The notes beneath the pieces were generated by a model, which was given only the letters and a program-made list of their open reading frames with translations, ran no database searches and was not told the origin of the DNA. The position numbers and the translations under genes are program-made. Shown here piece by piece: positions 10,701 through 23,545 of a stretch of 64,000 nt of DNA (position 1 is the first letter of the stretch; each line of letters starts with the position of its first letter). The stretch lies in contig NC_065571.1 of assembly GCF_937616625.2 (NCBI RefSeq), positions 13,456,501 to 13,520,500 on the forward strand, in the 5' to 3' direction. This stretch comes from Mercurialis annua (lineage: Eukaryota > Streptophyta > Magnoliopsida > Malpighiales > Euphorbiaceae).

Positions 10701-12752
10701 ATATCTGCACCTTTGACTAAACTGACACAGAAGGGTGTCAAGTTTGAGTGGACTGACAAGTGCGAGGCGAGCTTTGAGAAGCTCAAGGAGATTTTGACTA
10801 CAGCTCCGGTTTTGGCATTGCCTTCTGGCATTGATGGTTTCACAGTGTATTGTGATGCGTCTCGGATTGGTTTGGGTTGCGTTCTGATGCAACATGGACA
10901 GGTGATTGCCTATGCTTCCAGACAGTTGAAGAAGCATGAGGTGAATTACCCTACGCATGATTTAGAGCTGGCAGCTGTGGTTTTTGCGCTGAAAATCTGG
11001 AGGCATTATTTGTATGGTGCTACTTGTGAGATTTTCACTGATCATAAGAGTCTGAAGTATATCTTTGATCAGAAAGAATTGAACTTGAGACAGAGGAGGT
11101 GGTTAGAGTTGCTGAAAGACTACGACTGTACTATTCAGTACCATCCTGGTAAGGCTAATGTGGTAGCCGATGCGTTGAGTCGCAAGTCTTCGGGCAGCTT
11201 GGCTCATATTTCTGAGATTGGGCGTAGACCCATGGTTAGAGAGTGGCACAGTTTGATAGTTTCAGGCTATGGATTTCAGATTTCTCAGACTGGTTGTTTG
11301 TTAGCACAGTTGCAAGTGCAACCCGTTTTGATTGATCGGATCAAAGCTTTACAAGCTGAGGATTCACAGTTGAAACGGATTATTGAGGAGGTTCAGCAGG
11401 ATGGAAATCCTGAATTTACATTTGTGGATGGTGTTCTGAGACATGGTTCGAGATTGTGTGTTCCGGATTCAGATGGTTTGAGGGACCAGATCCTGGAAGA
11501 AGCGCACAAGTCTGCTTATAGTGTTCATCCGGGTTCTACTAAGATGTACCATGATCTTAAGGGTACCTACTGGTGGAGCGGGATGAAGAAGGATGTCGCT
11601 GAGTATGTTTCTAAGTGTCTGACGTGCCAGCAGGTGAAGCTGGAGCATCAGAGACCTTTTGGCTATCTGCAGCCACTACCTATTCCAGAGTGGAAGTGGG
11701 AGCGGATTGCTATGGATTTTGTGGTTGGTTTACCACGTACTCGACAGGGATACGATTCCATCTGGGTGATAGTTGACCGTATGACCAAGTCAGCTCATTT
11801 CCTTCCGATTAAGGTTTCGTATACTGCTTCGAGGTTGGCTCAGTTGTACATCGACAGGATTGTCAGTTTACATGGTGTACCGGTTTCTATTGTTTCAGAC
11901 AGAGGTTCTGTGTTTACTTCGAGGTTCTGGAAAGCGTTGCAGGAATCCTTGGGTTCTCGGTTGGATTTCAGTACAGCTTTTCATCCTCAGACTGACGGTC
12001 AGTCTGAGAGGACTATTCAGACGTTGGAGGATATGCTCAGGATGTGTGTTCTCGATTTTCAGGGTAGCTGGGATACTCATTTGCCGTTGATTGAGTTTTC
12101 TTATAACAACAGTTATCACGCGAGTATCGAGATGGCGCCGTATGAGGCTTTGTACGGGCGCAAGTGTAGATCTCCTATCTGTTGGGAGGAGGTCGGAGAG
12201 CGTAAACTCTCGGGAGCGGAGATTATTCAGATTACCTCTGAGAAGGTACCGTTGATTAAGCGGAGGTTAGAGACTGCTTTTAGTCGGCATAAGAGTTATG
12301 CTGATCCGAAGAGGAAAGACATTGAGTTCCAGGTCGGTGATTTCGTATTTCTTCGGGTTTCGCCTATGAAAGGCGTGGTTCGTTTTGGTGTCAAGGGAAA
12401 GTTGGCACCGAGGTATATTGGTCCTTATGAGATTTCGGAGAGGATTGGAGCTGTGGCTTATCGTCTGGTTCTACCGCCAGACATGTCGTTAGTACATCCG
12501 GTGTTTCACGTTTCTATGTTGAGAAAGTGCATTTCTGATCCTTCACACGTGATTGTGCCTCAGAGTGTTGAGATTGACCAGGAGCTGTCCTATGAGGAAC
12601 AGCCAGTTGAGATTGTTGATACGCAGGTGCGTAAATTGCGGAACAAGGAGATTCCGATGGTCAAAGTTCTCTGGCGCAATCATTCTGTAGAGGAGTGTAC
12701 TTGGGAGACCGAGTTGGATATGCGGAATCGCTATCCTTTTCTATTTCCGTGA
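7773..12752 (+). CDS. Ty3/Gypsy gag-pol polyprotein, intact (E1)
   Basis: 1659-residue single-frame polyprotein that would make the capsid and the enzymes that copy and integrate E1. The N-terminus is rich in Gly-Arg (about 43-70), followed by VQQAPN-type repeats and the retrotransposon gag domain (about 150-310). A CCHC zinc knuckle is seen at C422, C425, H430, C435, with a possible second, shorter Cys/His cluster just before it. The aspartic protease motif is DAGA at 545-548. Reverse transcriptase has the FIDD catalytic pair at D881-D882. RNase H has D1028, E1065 and D1090. Integrase has a zinc site ending C1282/C1285 and a core D1315, D1376, E1412 with the usual D-35-E spacing. The last 60 residues resemble the chromodomain-like tail of plant chromoviruses. 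No stops or frameshifts, so it may be functional. Confidence 0.96.
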   Translation: MDNVVRTRARAAAEQDVVADDAISMEVDQNVPPVPANAGRGRGRGAGRGRGRGRGAGAGRGGAGGRGAAGVQAPDVQQAPNVQQAPGVQQAPNLQAFDFTTFLAGIVEMQNNQALLQNQCAVLGQLAQQQQPQAGAVAGIGGLAGVGHIPTDRELVMIYLKLNPTSFDGTGDALDFLAEFEYNSQRIQASDRQSVMLVEMSLKGPAKDWYRDNIRPVMDTLSWADFVIRFRGYYLPFSVTESFREKLLTLKKGDRSVTDYTTEFVRLGRFATDLQGDQERVNDRYIRGLGSEFLPLLIGTNMEFARLVDSARRMENSMVQFGTISDPFQNQKGKSDVPSEGQQAPVQHGSGNYYSGSSQANRGSRRTHNKGRHSARSAPYSSSSSGSNRGSGRGYSGGSNIPFCQNCRRRHYGQCQLAPGGCFTCGQPGHFSRECPASGQQMSNSSVAQSSYQQQRPAFTQSVGYSQPAASFGGQRGRGSGGRGFGGRGNGGRGSNGYGTGQSSQQQPQGQARVFALTPQDARASNAVVQGTIPISFTDALVLFDAGATHSFVSTCFAGKLGRAPSVLSEPLAVSTPMSEGVVVDVVYPSCPVVIQGRELCADLIVLDVLSFDVILGMDWLSRHYASIDCRGKSVEFRIPGDLPFSFQGEKAETPKNLISAIKAKRMLGKGCQGFLAVVRDLETSSGDMHSVPIVNEFTDVFPEELPGLPPDRDIEFCIDVVSGTAPISIPPYRMAPAELKELKDQLQELLDSGFIRPSTSPWGAPVLFVKKKDGSFRLCIDYRQLNKATVKNRYPLPRIDDLFDQLQGAKCFSKIDLRSGYHQLRIRDADVPKTAFRTRYGHFEFLVMSFGLTNAPAAFMDMMNRVFKPFLDQFVIVFIDDILIYSRSEEEHAYHLRTILQTLREHQLYAKFSKCEFWLDQVTFLGHVVSKDGIKVDPKKIEAVMDWQRPRSVTEIRSFLGLAGYYRRFVQDFSRISAPLTKLTQKGVKFEWTDKCEASFEKLKEILTTAPVLALPSGIDGFTVYCDASRIGLGCVLMQHGQVIAYASRQLKKHEVNYPTHDLELAAVVFALKIWRHYLYGATCEIFTDHKSLKYIFDQKELNLRQRRWLELLKDYDCTIQYHPGKANVVADALSRKSSGSLAHISEIGRRPMVREWHSLIVSGYGFQISQTGCLLAQLQVQPVLIDRIKALQAEDSQLKRIIEEVQQDGNPEFTFVDGVLRHGSRLCVPDSDGLRDQILEEAHKSAYSVHPGSTKMYHDLKGTYWWSGMKKDVAEYVSKCLTCQQVKLEHQRPFGYLQPLPIPEWKWERIAMDFVVGLPRTRQGYDSIWVIVDRMTKSAHFLPIKVSYTASRLAQLYIDRIVSLHGVPVSIVSDRGSVFTSRFWKALQESLGSRLDFSTAFHPQTDGQSERTIQTLEDMLRMCVLDFQGSWDTHLPLIEFSYNNSYHASIEMAPYEALYGRKCRSPICWEEVGERKLSGAEIIQITSEKVPLIKRRLETAFSRHKSYADPKRKDIEFQVGDFVFLRVSPMKGVVRFGVKGKLAPRYIGPYEISERIGAVAYRLVLPPDMSLVHPVFHVSMLRKCISDPSHVIVPQSVEIDQELSYEEQPVEIVDTQVRKLRNKEIPMVKVLWRNHSVEECTWETELDMRNRYPFLFP

Positions 12753-12834
12753 GGTACAATGTCTTGATTTCTGTGACTTTTATGATTTTTACTTGTGTTA
12801 CGTGTTGTTCAGTTGGAAATTGCTTATCGTGTTA

Positions 12835-12850
12835 AATTCGAGGACGAATT
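12835..12850 (+). other. Conserved palindrome before the E1 purine tract
   Basis: AATTCG-AGGA-CGAATT, a 6-bp stem with a 4-base loop, about 12 bp before the purine tract. It is identical in E2 (23511-23526) and Z (30582-30597), although their bodies are otherwise unlike, so it is probably a working signal at the 3' end of the internal region. Confidence 0.75.
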
Positions 12851-12861
12851 TTTAATTAGTT

Positions 12862-12869
12862 GGGGAGAA
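12862..12869 (+). other. E1 polypurine tract
   Basis: GGGGAGAA directly before the 3' LTR; primes plus-strand DNA synthesis in LTR retrotransposons. Confidence 0.85.
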
Positions 12870-15800
12870 TGTAATATCCCGTAAAATTTTAAATTTTATT
12901 TTGTTAATTTCCGACGTGGTTACGGATGTGTTTTGAGGGGTATTTGAAGTTTCGTAAATTTTCGTGGTTCGATTCGTTTTGGTTCGGTTTAAAAAAAAAA
13001 AAAAAAAACTTCTTCTTTGGGTTGTGGTTCAACCGAAGTGGTTGAACCACTTTCGTTTGACTCAGGTCTCATTTGAGACCTGAGAAAAACGAAGGTTCCC
13101 GTTCGAGAATCCAAGGATTCTCGAACGAGAATCCTTTTTCAGGCCTGATCCCGTTCGGGACCAGGCCCTTTCTCGAACGGGATCAGGCCAAATTTGGCCA
13201 TTCCCGTTCGGGAACAGGTCTGCCTTTTTGACCCCTTTGCCCAGCCCACTTCGTACTCATTTTCGACCCATCTCCTCTCGATATTTAAAGTCGACTTCTT
13301 AACAGAAAACCTTCATCACGCTGCAAACAAACCCTAGCCGTTTTCCTCTTGTCCATTCGCTGAGTATCGAAGCTGTTATCGTCCTCCAAAGGTCGCTGTT
13401 CAGTAAGTTTTCTGGTTTCGTTAAATTTCAGTTTTCATTTTGAAACGCCTTTCGGTTTTCTGATTCGTTCTTGCTCGTTTCTTAATCGAAATCAGAACCG
13501 TTTGATTCCAGGCGATCTAGACTCACGTATCTACGTTTCCCTACCTCAATTTCGCTGAACGGTACGCCGTCGATCTCGTTATAATCAATCCCGTTTTATC
13601 GTTTTTGGTTGCTTTGGTTGCTGTTCATGCTTGATAGGATTCTGCCGATCTACTTCTTTTTGTTGGCTTGGTCTTCATGTTGTTTAGAGCTCTAAGAATG
13701 TTGTGCTTCATAATAAATTGATAAGTGATGTGTTATATCGATTTGTTGATTGCCGTACGGTTTCCGTTTTCTAAGTTTGTTAGATTCTGTCTTGTTTGGC
13801 ATGGGTTACTGCCGTGGAGTTCTTTTCATTATGCCTTGTTCTTGATTGTTTGGAAGTTATAGATTCTTGGGTTATTGTTAGTTTATGGTTTCATGGGGTA
13901 TTCGGTTTATTTTCTTCCTTTCCGTCGACAGTAGCGTGTTATTAGATTTCTTGATGCTTGATGTTTAAGATGGTATTTGTAATGTGTTGTGATTGTTCTT
14001 GGATTGATAATTGATAGCATGAATCTTAATAGCTTAGGGTGTGTGTGAATATTTGGTGTTGAATCTTAAGGTTTGGCTTAGAAATTATGATTGCCGCAAG
14101 GTTCATTTTGGCGGGTTGTTCTTGTTTGATTGAGGAAGATGACCAATGTACCACTTTAGTCACTATCTTTTTAGGCTTAAAATGATTAGGTTCTTAAGTT
14201 ACTTTGGTTCCATAATAACTTGTGTTTGATTATAATTTACAATCGACATTTTGTAACGGGATTTTTATAATCTAAATCAAACATAATTACTCGGGTAATT
14301 TTATTATATTCGTATGTCAATTTAACACGAAAATGGTTAAATTACAATTTAGTCCCTAAACGAGTTTTATAACTTATTTAAATAGGTTTTTGGTTAATAA
14401 CTTTATATTTTGTTTTAATTATAAAACAAGAGCTATTAAATTGTATTTGGATATCAAATTAGCTAAATTACAATTTAGTCCCTAAATGGCAAAAGTACAA
14501 TTTGGTCCCTAATTGGTTAAAGTGCAAATTGGTCTCTGAACTTTTATTTGACTTATTTAACTAAGTTTTGGGGGTTGTAACTTGGGTTACTTGAAATTGA
14601 AGTTATTGAGTTCCGCTTTTAAAATGGATTAATATTTTGTTAAATTGTTTTATAAATATAAACTCGGGTTTATATTTGATAAACGTTTTGAGTCGGATTA
14701 GACTTGGGTCATCCGACAAGTGAGGTTAGCTTGGTAGTTATTGGTAACTCGGCAAACCCACTATTTGTAAATTATTTATTATTTAAAGTTATTAAATAAT
14801 ATTTATAAATTGGATTTTAAAGTGAGAACTCAATAGACTTATATTAATTGGGCTTTATTACCTTTTGGATGTATTTGCGTTACTTTGGATTGTTTATTTA
14901 CTACGTGTTAATTGTGCTAGTCTTATGTGGTGTCTAGTACTCTTTAGAGTTAGGGTCTGATTTTAATAATTATTTTATTTGTCTAGACTCGTCTACTGTT
15001 CGTGCTTCTGAGGCGAACCAGAGTTAGTTGCTTGCCGGTATTTCACGCGGATTAGCAAGCAGTGAGTTTATATTTACTATTTACCGCTTTATTAAGTAAA
15101 TTGTTATTTTAATATTAAATATATATACTGTACGTATATTTCGAACTGTTTTTATATTATGGCTCTTAGTTGGAACGTGCTACCTAATGGGCATCATTAG
15201 GACTGCGTGCGCACCGGTATTGATCTGGGTAAGGTATATATGGAAATGTGGTAACTCGGTGTGAGCATAGCTCTCGGGACCAGGTAGAGTAACTCGGTGT
15301 AGCTCAGCTCTCGGGACTCTGGTATAAGTGTGGTCAGTGGTAACTCGGTGTAGCTCAGCTCTCGGGACCAGACCTATTGGAGTATGATTATTATTTAGAA
15401 TTGTGGATTAGGGTTCCAACTATTATCTGTAATATCGTTATTAAATGTTTTAAACGTTTTAAAGGTTTTCCACTTAATAAATGTAAATAGTGGTATGAAC
15501 TCATCTCAGTATATCTGACCCCGTTGTTTTCCCAATTTTCCCCAGGGTTATGATCTGAGAGAGTCTGGTGATCTCCGCATTTACTATTCCTCGGAGGTTC
15601 CCTTTTATTTTAGTAAAACAGTGAAACTATTTTATTCTTAGACCGCAGTAGTAACTAGACGTCTTTGTTATTATTATATATTTTGTCGGATTGGTTCGCC
15701 TGGTTATATTGCTTTGGCATGTTATATTATTTATATTGGTTTATGATAAATCTATTTTAGAATCAGAATTGAATAAGCATGTTATATTAACTGTTGATTA

Positions 15801-15960
15801 TTATATCTGCTAGATTAGGTTGAAGTCTCGGTTGCCCCCGAGCATTGGTTTTCTGCAGGTTTATGTGTTTATGAATTATATGGAAGGCTAGCTACGGGTT
15901 TCGGTACTACATTACCCATACCCTAGCGCCGGTCGCGATTCATGAAAATGGGTCGTGACA
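12870..15960 (+). repeat. E1 3' LTR
   Basis: 3091 bp. It repeats the 5' LTR with one T and one A fewer (near 4493 and in the A tract), C to T at 14535 (6006 in the 5' copy) and A to C at 15916 (7387). It is followed by aatat, which continues directly into the tail of a different LTR (Z). Confidence 0.95.
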
Positions 15961-16073
15961 AATATATTTTTAATTGCGAAAAATTAATAACGATTTTAGG
16001 CTTGCTACGGGTTTCGGAGCTACCACTCTCATTCCCTAGCGCCGGTCGCGGCTCAATAATTTGGGTCGTGACA
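15961..16073 (+). repeat. Z 5' LTR tail (113 bp)
   Basis: Equivalent to 33237-33349: cgattttaggcttgctacgg, then the cctagcgccggtcgcg segment and gggtcgtgaca. The E1 LTR ends exactly at 15960, and in the 3' LTR of Z the bases aatat (33237-33241) sit at the same point. They would be the target duplication of an E1 insertion there. Confidence 0.88.
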
Positions 16074-16077
16074 ATTG

Positions 16078-16089
16078 TGGTATCAGAGC
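16078..16089 (+). other. Z primer binding site
   Basis: TGGTATCAGAGC four bases after the LTR tail; same initiator tRNA-Met type as E1. Confidence 0.9.
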
Positions 16090-16124
16090 AGTTGGTCCAG
16101 TTACCTCTGCTAATATGTGTTTTG

Positions 16125-18906
16125 TGTAATATCCCATATTTTTTTTATTATCTTATTTTATTTAATTTAAATTTTATGACGTATTATATTTTAAATTTGA
16201 ATTTTTGGATAAAATTTTATAGATGAATATTTTTTTTGAGTGCATTTAAAATATTTTAACTCCAATTTACTTATATATAAATACACACACACGTGTTTTA
16301 CCATTCATCTCATTGCCCTAATTCAATAACAAAACTCAGACTCCTCCTTTTTATTTTTCGGCGGAAAGTGGCATTGTCTTTATGCGATTATTATTTCCTT
16401 CCTCTGCAATTTGAAAAGAGGTAATCTATTATTTTTCATTATTTTATTCTAATACATTTGTTAGGAAAAAATTTCACCACCCATGTATTAGTCCATGTCA
16501 TCAACGTAACTTTTCCATTTGTATAATTCTTGTCCATCATTGTTTCGTCTTTTTGTGATGCCATGGGTTAATGGAAAAATAATCTATTTCTTATGCTTTT
16601 TTTGAAGAATTAATCATTATTATATTAATTATTAATTTGGTAAATTCCATCATTTTTATCTTTTGAAATCTTGGTTGCAGCTTTTGTTTACTGTATTGTT
16701 AATGATAGGTTTGCTCTTATGTTGAAGATGACGAGGTGTCTTTGGCTTATTGGCTGCTTTGATTTTTTTTTTGGTTAAAGGTTTTTTTAGGTCATTGATT
16801 TATTTTGCTTTTAACATATTGATTCCTTAACTTATTTATTAACTGTTTTATAATTGATTTTTAATTTAAGTTACAAATTTAGTTTCGACTATTACTTCGA
16901 CGATTTAATTGTTAATTATGATTTTAAATTACTTTGGGTACCATTATTTTAATTCTAGAATTAATATTAATCTTATTATAATTTAAATAATTTTTAATTA
17001 AATTATTTATTTGGACTATATTCAATAGGGAGTTGAATCTGTTTGTTAAATGAAAGAGATGGGTAAGTGACTAAAGTGGTATTTAGGTTTTTTTTGGTTT
17101 AAATCAATAAAATTTTTAAGTTAAATTTTATCTACTGATTAATTGATTTTGATTTTAATTTGGGGAATTCATGTTAAATTAATAAGTTGACAGTTTGGTA
17201 ATATTATTTTTAAATCTACAAAATAATATTTGAGTTATTAAAAATTCAATTAACAATTATTATTAATTATTATTTAATGGTTAATTAGAGATTTCGGGCT
17301 TAGCGTGCCAATGTGATTGAGTTTATATTTTTAAACTTTGGATTTCGTTATATAAAATTTGACAAATTGAAATCGACGATTATTTTATAATTTAAATTAA
17401 TATAATTACTGGGGTAATTATATTTGATTTTAAATATCTTTTTGGTATGTCATTTTGGCTAAATTATAATTTAGCTCTTAAACGTTTTTAAAATTTGTCT
17501 GATTAAGTTTTTGGTTGTAACTTGGGTTACTTAGAATTGAAGTTATTGAGTTCCGCTTTTAAAATGGATTAATATTTTGTTAAATTGTTTTATAAATATA
17601 AACTCGGGTTTATATTTGATAAACGTTTTGAGTCGGATTAGACTTGGGTCATCCGACAAGTGAGGTTAGCTTGGTAGTTATTGGTAACTCGGCAAACCCA
17701 CTATTTGTAAATTATTTATTATTTAAAGTTATTAAATAATATTTATAAATTGGATTTTAAGCGAGAACTCAATAGACTTATATTAATTGGGTTTTATTAC
17801 CTTTTTGATATATTTGTGTTACTTTGGATTGTTTATTACTACGTGTTAATTGTGCCAGTCTTATGTGGTGTCTAGTACTCTCTAGAGTTAGGGTCTGATT
17901 TTAATAATTATTTTATTGTCTAGACTCGTCTACTGTTCGTGCTTCAGAGGCGAATCAGAGTTAGTTGCTTGCCGGTATTTCACGTGGATTAGCAAGCAGT
18001 GAGTTTGTACTTACTATTTACCGCTTTATTAAGTAAATTGTTATTTTGATATTAAATATATATACTGTACGTATATTTCGAACTGTTTTTATATTATGGC
18101 TTCTAGTTGGAACATGCTACCTAATGGGCATCATTAGGACTGCGTGCGCACCGGTAATGATCTGGGAAAGGTAATTATGGTAATGTGGTAACTCGGTGTG
18201 AGCATAGCTCTCGGGACCAAGTAGAGTAACTCGGTGTAGCTCAGCTCTCGGGACTCTGGTATAAGTGTGGTCAGTGGTAACTCGGTGTAGCTCAGCTCTC
18301 GGGACCAGACCTGTTGGATTATGTTTATTATTTAGAATTGTGGATTAGGGTTCCAACTATTATTCGTAATATCGTTGTGAAGTGTTTTAAACGATTTTAA
18401 AGGTTTTCCACGTAATAAATGTAGATAGTGGTATAAACTCATCTCAGTATATCTGACCCCGTTGCTTTTCCCAATTTTTCCCAGGGTTATGATCTGAGAG
18501 AGTCTGGTGATCTCCGCATTTACTTTTCCTCGGAGGTTCCATTTATTTTAGTAGAACTATCAAACTATTTTATTCTTAGACTGCAGTAGTTGACTAGACG
18601 TCTTTATTATTATTACAGTTGTTTGTCGGATTGGTCTGACTAGTTATATTGCTCTGACATATTATATGATTTATTCAGATTATTTATGTTATGCCTATTT
18701 TTAGACTCAGAATTGGATAAGCTTGTTATGTTAATTAATGAATATTATAACTACTAGATTTATGCTGAAGTCTCGGTTGCCCCCGAGCATTGGTTTTCTG
18801 CAGGTTTAATTAATTTGTATGTTATAAGTAAGGCTAGCTACGGGTGTTGGTACTACATTACCCATGCCCTAGCGCCGGTCACGATTCATGAAAATGGGTC
18901 GTGACA
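16125..18906 (+). repeat. E2 5' LTR
   Basis: It starts TGTAATATCCCATA and ends GGTCGTGACA. The first 1.35 kb is unlike E1; from about 17510 on it is nearly the same as the E1 LTR, including the cctaatg/cattagg hairpin and the three conserved-loop hairpins (about 18187-18306). There is no palindrome block of the E1 kind. Possible donor g/gtaatc at 16421; acceptor cccag near 18484 after CTGACCCCGTTG. The abrupt change from unlike to alike suggests an LTR recombinant. Confidence 0.92.
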
Positions 18907-18910
18907 AACT

Positions 18911-18922
18911 TGGTATCAGAGC
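18911..18922 (+). other. E2 primer binding site
   Basis: TGGTATCAGAGC four bases after the LTR; initiator tRNA-Met type. Confidence 0.92.
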
Positions 18923-21900
18923 TTTGGTTCCAAACCAAGGCCATTGCTTGCTATGTGTTTACTCTGTTAAGTATCGTTGTGTCTTAGGAACTACTGCGGA
19001 ATTAGGATTCGTGTCTTGTCTTTTAAACGTCATCATTTGTTTTCAAACCTTCAGCCTACATCCTATAGGTGATGTCTGTCAGTCCTTATTTGGTATTGAT
19101 GCTTTGATTGACAATTTATTTCACTTGGATGTTAATTGCTGTGTTTTACCATGTTGAGATTATTTCACTAGGGTGAGTATTATTGCTTTTGATTTCTCGG
19201 GAAATCATTGGTTGGTAAATCTTCCCTAAAGACTCATACTTGGGTATGATGTTTGACAAAACTTGTCGTTTATGCCTAAAACGATTTAGAATATATGGTA
19301 ATGTTACAGTTATTTTACGTGATGCGTTGAACTGCTTTTGCCTTGTTAATAAAGTACATCTTGGCTTTGGCCTCAATTGTTGATGTTAAATGTGATCGTA
19401 TGTTGGACGCTAGCCTTATTTTTCAATTAAAGAGATTTTGGGTTAAACCTTAAAACGTGTTTGATGGTCATGCATTGTTTGACCACATGTTGATTTAGAG
19501 ATTCTTATCGAGAATATTGTTTTATCCGATTTGTATTTCGACATAGAGTTATAAGAGAAGTTTAATTTTTAAATTCTTAAAAAGATGGTTTTTGGTTGAG
19601 TTGCCAGTAAATATTTTGAAATATTATGTTTGGTCTGGTGTTAACAAGCGATGGTTTCAAATGATGTTTTATGAGATAAGTCATTGTTTTAAGAATTCAA
19701 CGTTGAAGTTATTTTATCATGTTGTAGTATGCCAGCATTTTAATTTTTGAGATTTACAGAATAGATGTTTGAAATTAAAGATTTCTCAATTGAGTTTAAA
19801 TTACCGTTTAGCAGTTGGTTTAAATTGAGCTCCAAAAAAAAAAAAAAAAAAATTTGAAAGGGTGGAAATTTATTTAAAATACTTTTCCGGATTTACAAAT
19901 ATTTTAAATACGTTTTATAAACGATTGTTTTGGGTTCGACTTGGGTCACCAAAAAAATTTAGGAGTTGAGCTTGGTAGTTGTAATGACTCGGTTAGCTCG
20001 ATAATTTTATTGTCTGAGATACTTGAGTATACGTTCTAAAACAACTGATTAATAAGAAGAGATTTTTACGAACTGTGATTTTGTTATAACCTTGGGGCTC
20101 AGCAAAATTTGAAAATTTTCGTATTTAATTTTAATTTTAAAACGAATTTTAAAGCGTACTATTAAAGGACGATATAATTACATGGTAAATTTGTAAAGAG
20201 ATTTCAAGGAAATGTTGTGGCATATCCTGATTTGTTTTAAGTATGCTTGAGTTAATTGTGTTCAATGGCATGGTTACGTGGTTTGCGATTTACAGATTTG
20301 TTATCTTGTGATCAGAATTTGTGTTTTTATAACTCGCTTGTCTGTTGGACTAAGTTGAATGTTTTAGTTTTGTCTCTTCGTGCGGTGTAGCACGTGAGAT
20401 GATCTAATCATGTGGTTATGGTTGGCTTACCTTGATGTATAGTTTTGACCTTTGAGTTAGATCTTCTTTTAAATCTTGTTTCCCTTTTGTTTCGGTTTTG
20501 GGTTGCGCGGGGCTTTACTATTTCTGTTTTGTGGATCGAAACCCTTGGGTTTCGATATCGAGGAATACAAGGGAGGTACTTCCTTTGGATTGGTTGATGA
20601 TTTCTGATTATCCTAGGATGGGTATTGCAAACTCTGAACCGAAAAGATAGATCGATGTATTAATACACTGGTGTTTCCATCAAGTCTGATGATGCGATGC
20701 GGGAGCTGGCGGTAAATTTTTTAGGGACATATTTGATGTGCTTTTTCTTTGGAAATAAGTTTCAGTAGGGTTGAGGTTGGTTGGACACTTAATGTGTTAA
20801 GTTTTAGCAAGTTATCAAGTTAAATTGTTATATAACATTGAATGATGATAGATTGCAAGTACGAAATTTGAGGAATATTTTTGAGGATTCGAGTGCACAC
20901 CTCACAGAGTGTAACGTCTAGCACATGATTTATTGGGAAATGGATTTCAAAGGTTGATTCGTTAAAATATTTGAAATATTTTCAACACGTAATTGTGCCC
21001 AGACATATCATGAACATGCATTTTAAATGTCACGAATAGGATTGCATTGAGCATAAAGTATGTTCACTAAATAAAGATAAATTAATAATTAATACATGCA
21101 TAATAGTACATGCATCACGTGCATAGAAATGATTAGGGTTGGATGCAACTCTTTGGGGATGAGAGATGTCATCACCCTGGCGCACAATTATGTAAAATGG
21201 ATTTTATCAATAAAGTGATTTGGAAAAAAAAAAAATGTTTTGAAATAATCTCGCGAGTCCCTTTGGGGCAAATATATTTATAAAGTTGTGGAATTTCAAA
21301 TGATTTTAAAACCGATACCGAAAGGTAGCTAGACAAATACTCTGTGATGATAGTGATGATTATTGGACGTTTACGTTGTGAGCGATTGGTCTGTAGAATC
21401 AGAATCTTGTAGTTATAAGAAAGAATGATTTTGAGGTTGCGCTCGAGGTATAGTTGCACCAAGTGCGGAATATGGTTAGATTCAGATTAGAAAGTGTTCG
21501 TGATAACTTTTGATTTGTGATTTTAGAGATTTGTGGATTAAGGATGTTGGTTATGCTCATGTGTATGTATACACTGTATTTCTTTTTTTAAAAAAAAAAA
21601 AAAAAAAAAGAGACCTTATCTTTTCAAAATGTAATTAGTCCAAATAATTTTGTATCGATATAAGGTATGTTTATAAACCGGAGATTTACATTGCTGATTT
21701 TACCTTTCTGATGAGAGGGAGAAATTTTGTCAAAATTGATTCAAAAGGGATAATAAATTTTTTCGCTTGAGCGATTTCTTCAATTTTGTTTTTGTTTGAA
21801 AAAAAAAAAAAAAAATTTGAAGCGACTTAAAAATTTTGGGATGCTTGAAACATCAATGTGTATTTTGAATACGGAAAATTCGGCCACAGTGGTTTTTTTT

Positions 21901-23545
21901 TTTTTTTTGTATAAATTATTAAAAAGTGTATTAGCAAGTTTGAAATAAAAAAAAAACATAAATTTTTGTCAATTGAACTGTTTTATAGATTTGCAAATGT
22001 ATTGGAAAGTAAGAGGAAATTTCGGATTTAAATGTGGAGGTCTTGAAATTTTTCAAGGGTTTGCAAAACCGATGATTTTTCAACGGTAAGGGTATTTTGA
22101 TTTCGAACGAAAAGGAGGTGTAAGACGTAGAGTCTTTTAATCAAAGTGGAACTTCTTTTTGTGTATAAAATATTTGATATTAAAAGATTTTATACCCACA
22201 GGAGTTGGTTTTGAGCATAACTAACAATCTGATCGTATTGATCTCTCGTTGTATACGAGGCTGTAGTCAATTGATTGAATAATTTTGAGGATTTGAATTC
22301 GATTTTGTTATATGAGGTAGTTGATTTAAAAATCAAAATCGCGGTTAATAGGTTTCGACAACTAAAATAGGTTGATTGATTTTGTTATAGAGGGTATTAT
22401 CGTAATAATGAATATCATTGGGTCATTTGTTGAACCCTTGGTAAGGGTGACAAATTTTATGTTGTCAGATGCAGTCAATGTGCAGAGTAGTCATGGCGTT
22501 ATGTTTCTGAGTGATTGGAAGAATCATTATGATGGATATTGTTTATAATTGATATAGAAATTTATTTTGTATTCATGAGAGATGTTCGCTTTTCTTTGAA
22601 TTGCGTTACGAGTTTTTGTGTTGTGGATTCACAAGTTAATAGTATTATCGAGCTGGTACCAATCGTTAGGATTAGATGATTATTATCATGTTTGTTTTGG
22701 AACCGAAATATTTTCTGAAATTATTGGGTTTTGTTATCGGCCATTTTGAAGTAGAGATGCTATAAGTAAAAGGAAGTAAGGGTTTAGGAATGATAGATTT
22801 TATCAACTATATTGCAATGTTATTGTTTTGTTTGAGGCAAAAGAGTTTGGAGTTGTAGAGCTATAGTTGAGCTTAACGCTTAACCATGTATGATAATGAG
22901 GATTTTGTAATAGATGAGTTTCGAGCTGGCTTTGGAAACCACTCCGGTATAGAAAAATGGTGACTCTCAGTTGAATAAATTGTGTTATTATGAGTTGGAG
23001 CATCTACTGCTAGAAACAGGATTTGGTGCATAAGTGTGTTGTGATCGCTTATATTGCGAGCCAGTGTCGGTTATGCGATTGGAGATTGGATCTCAATTAT
23101 CCTAGTATATTAGCCGAGTGTTGGGTAGTAGAGCTTGTTGTATCTTAGTTGAACTGCCCTAGAGTTATGTTATCGTTATGCCTAGTGGAAGTTGTGTTAG
23201 TACTTTGGTGACCTTTGAGTGTGTTCAGTTTTTGCAACTGAAGGTTTTGGATTGTTTTGAGGGACAACCTGTTAAATTTTGCTTACGCGCGTGCGTATGC
23301 CGTTGGTCATGGAATACCATCAACGACAGTGGGTTGGTTTCTTGGTTTTGATCTGTTATTTAATGACAGAGGTCGTGTGCAGTTTCGTTATATTTTGTTG
23401 TCCTAATTTACGATAGGTATCTTGTGGATGTGTTTTCTTATCGGCTTTGTACATTTTGTTTAACTGGATGTGTAACTTTATGTTATGTGGTATGTCGATA
23501 GTTTTATTTAAATTCGAGGACGAATTTTTAATTAGTTGGGGAGAA
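18923..23545 (+). other. E2 internal region, mostly non-coding with decayed pol traces
   Basis: No long frame in any direction. The start resembles the E1 leader. The middle has several A or T runs. Near 21000-21190 lies a catgcat-rich stretch ending in a 47-bp module (caactctttggggatgagag, then gtcatcaccct) that is shared with Z. From about 23030 to 23400 short segments recall RNase H and integrase of E1: 'gtgatcgcttat...gcgagcc', 'aattatcct' and 'gacagaggtcgtgt'. They are out of frame with each other. I read them as a long-decayed pol; this is a reading by eye, not an alignment. Confidence 0.55.
23511..23545 (+). other. E2 pre-LTR palindrome and polypurine tract
   Basis: AATTCG-AGGA-CGAATT at 23511-23526 and GGGGAGAA at 23538-23545, as in E1. 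The 35 bases before the 3' LTR are the same as in E1. Confidence 0.85.

Larger units (their letters stand above)
4339..15960 (+). mobile_element. E1: complete Ty3/Gypsy chromovirus-type LTR retrotransposon
   Basis: The element has two LTRs of about 3.09 kb (4339-7431 and 12870-15960), a primer binding site right after the first, one long gag-pol frame (7773-12752), and a purine tract before the second LTR. Both LTRs begin TGTAATATCCCG and end GGTCGTGACA. The domain order protease, RT, RNase H, integrase is that of Ty3/Gypsy. The chromodomain-like C-terminus and very long LTRs suggest the Tekay/Del chromovirus lineage, which is an inference. I noticed only two substitutions and two single-base indels between the LTRs, so insertion is very recent. 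The five bases before it (tttat) and after it (aatat) do not match, so it lacks a normal target duplication. Confidence 0.95.

Noticed and set aside
4334..15965. Simple insertion of E1 with a target duplication
   Set aside because: The flanking bases tttat and aatat differ, and the two sides belong to different LTRs in opposite orientation.
15942..16226. Short frames starting in the LTR tails (15942, 18888) with MKMGRDK starts
   Set aside because: They start in the conserved aaaatgggtcgtgaca LTR end and run through the primer binding site. The start is only the LTR tail.
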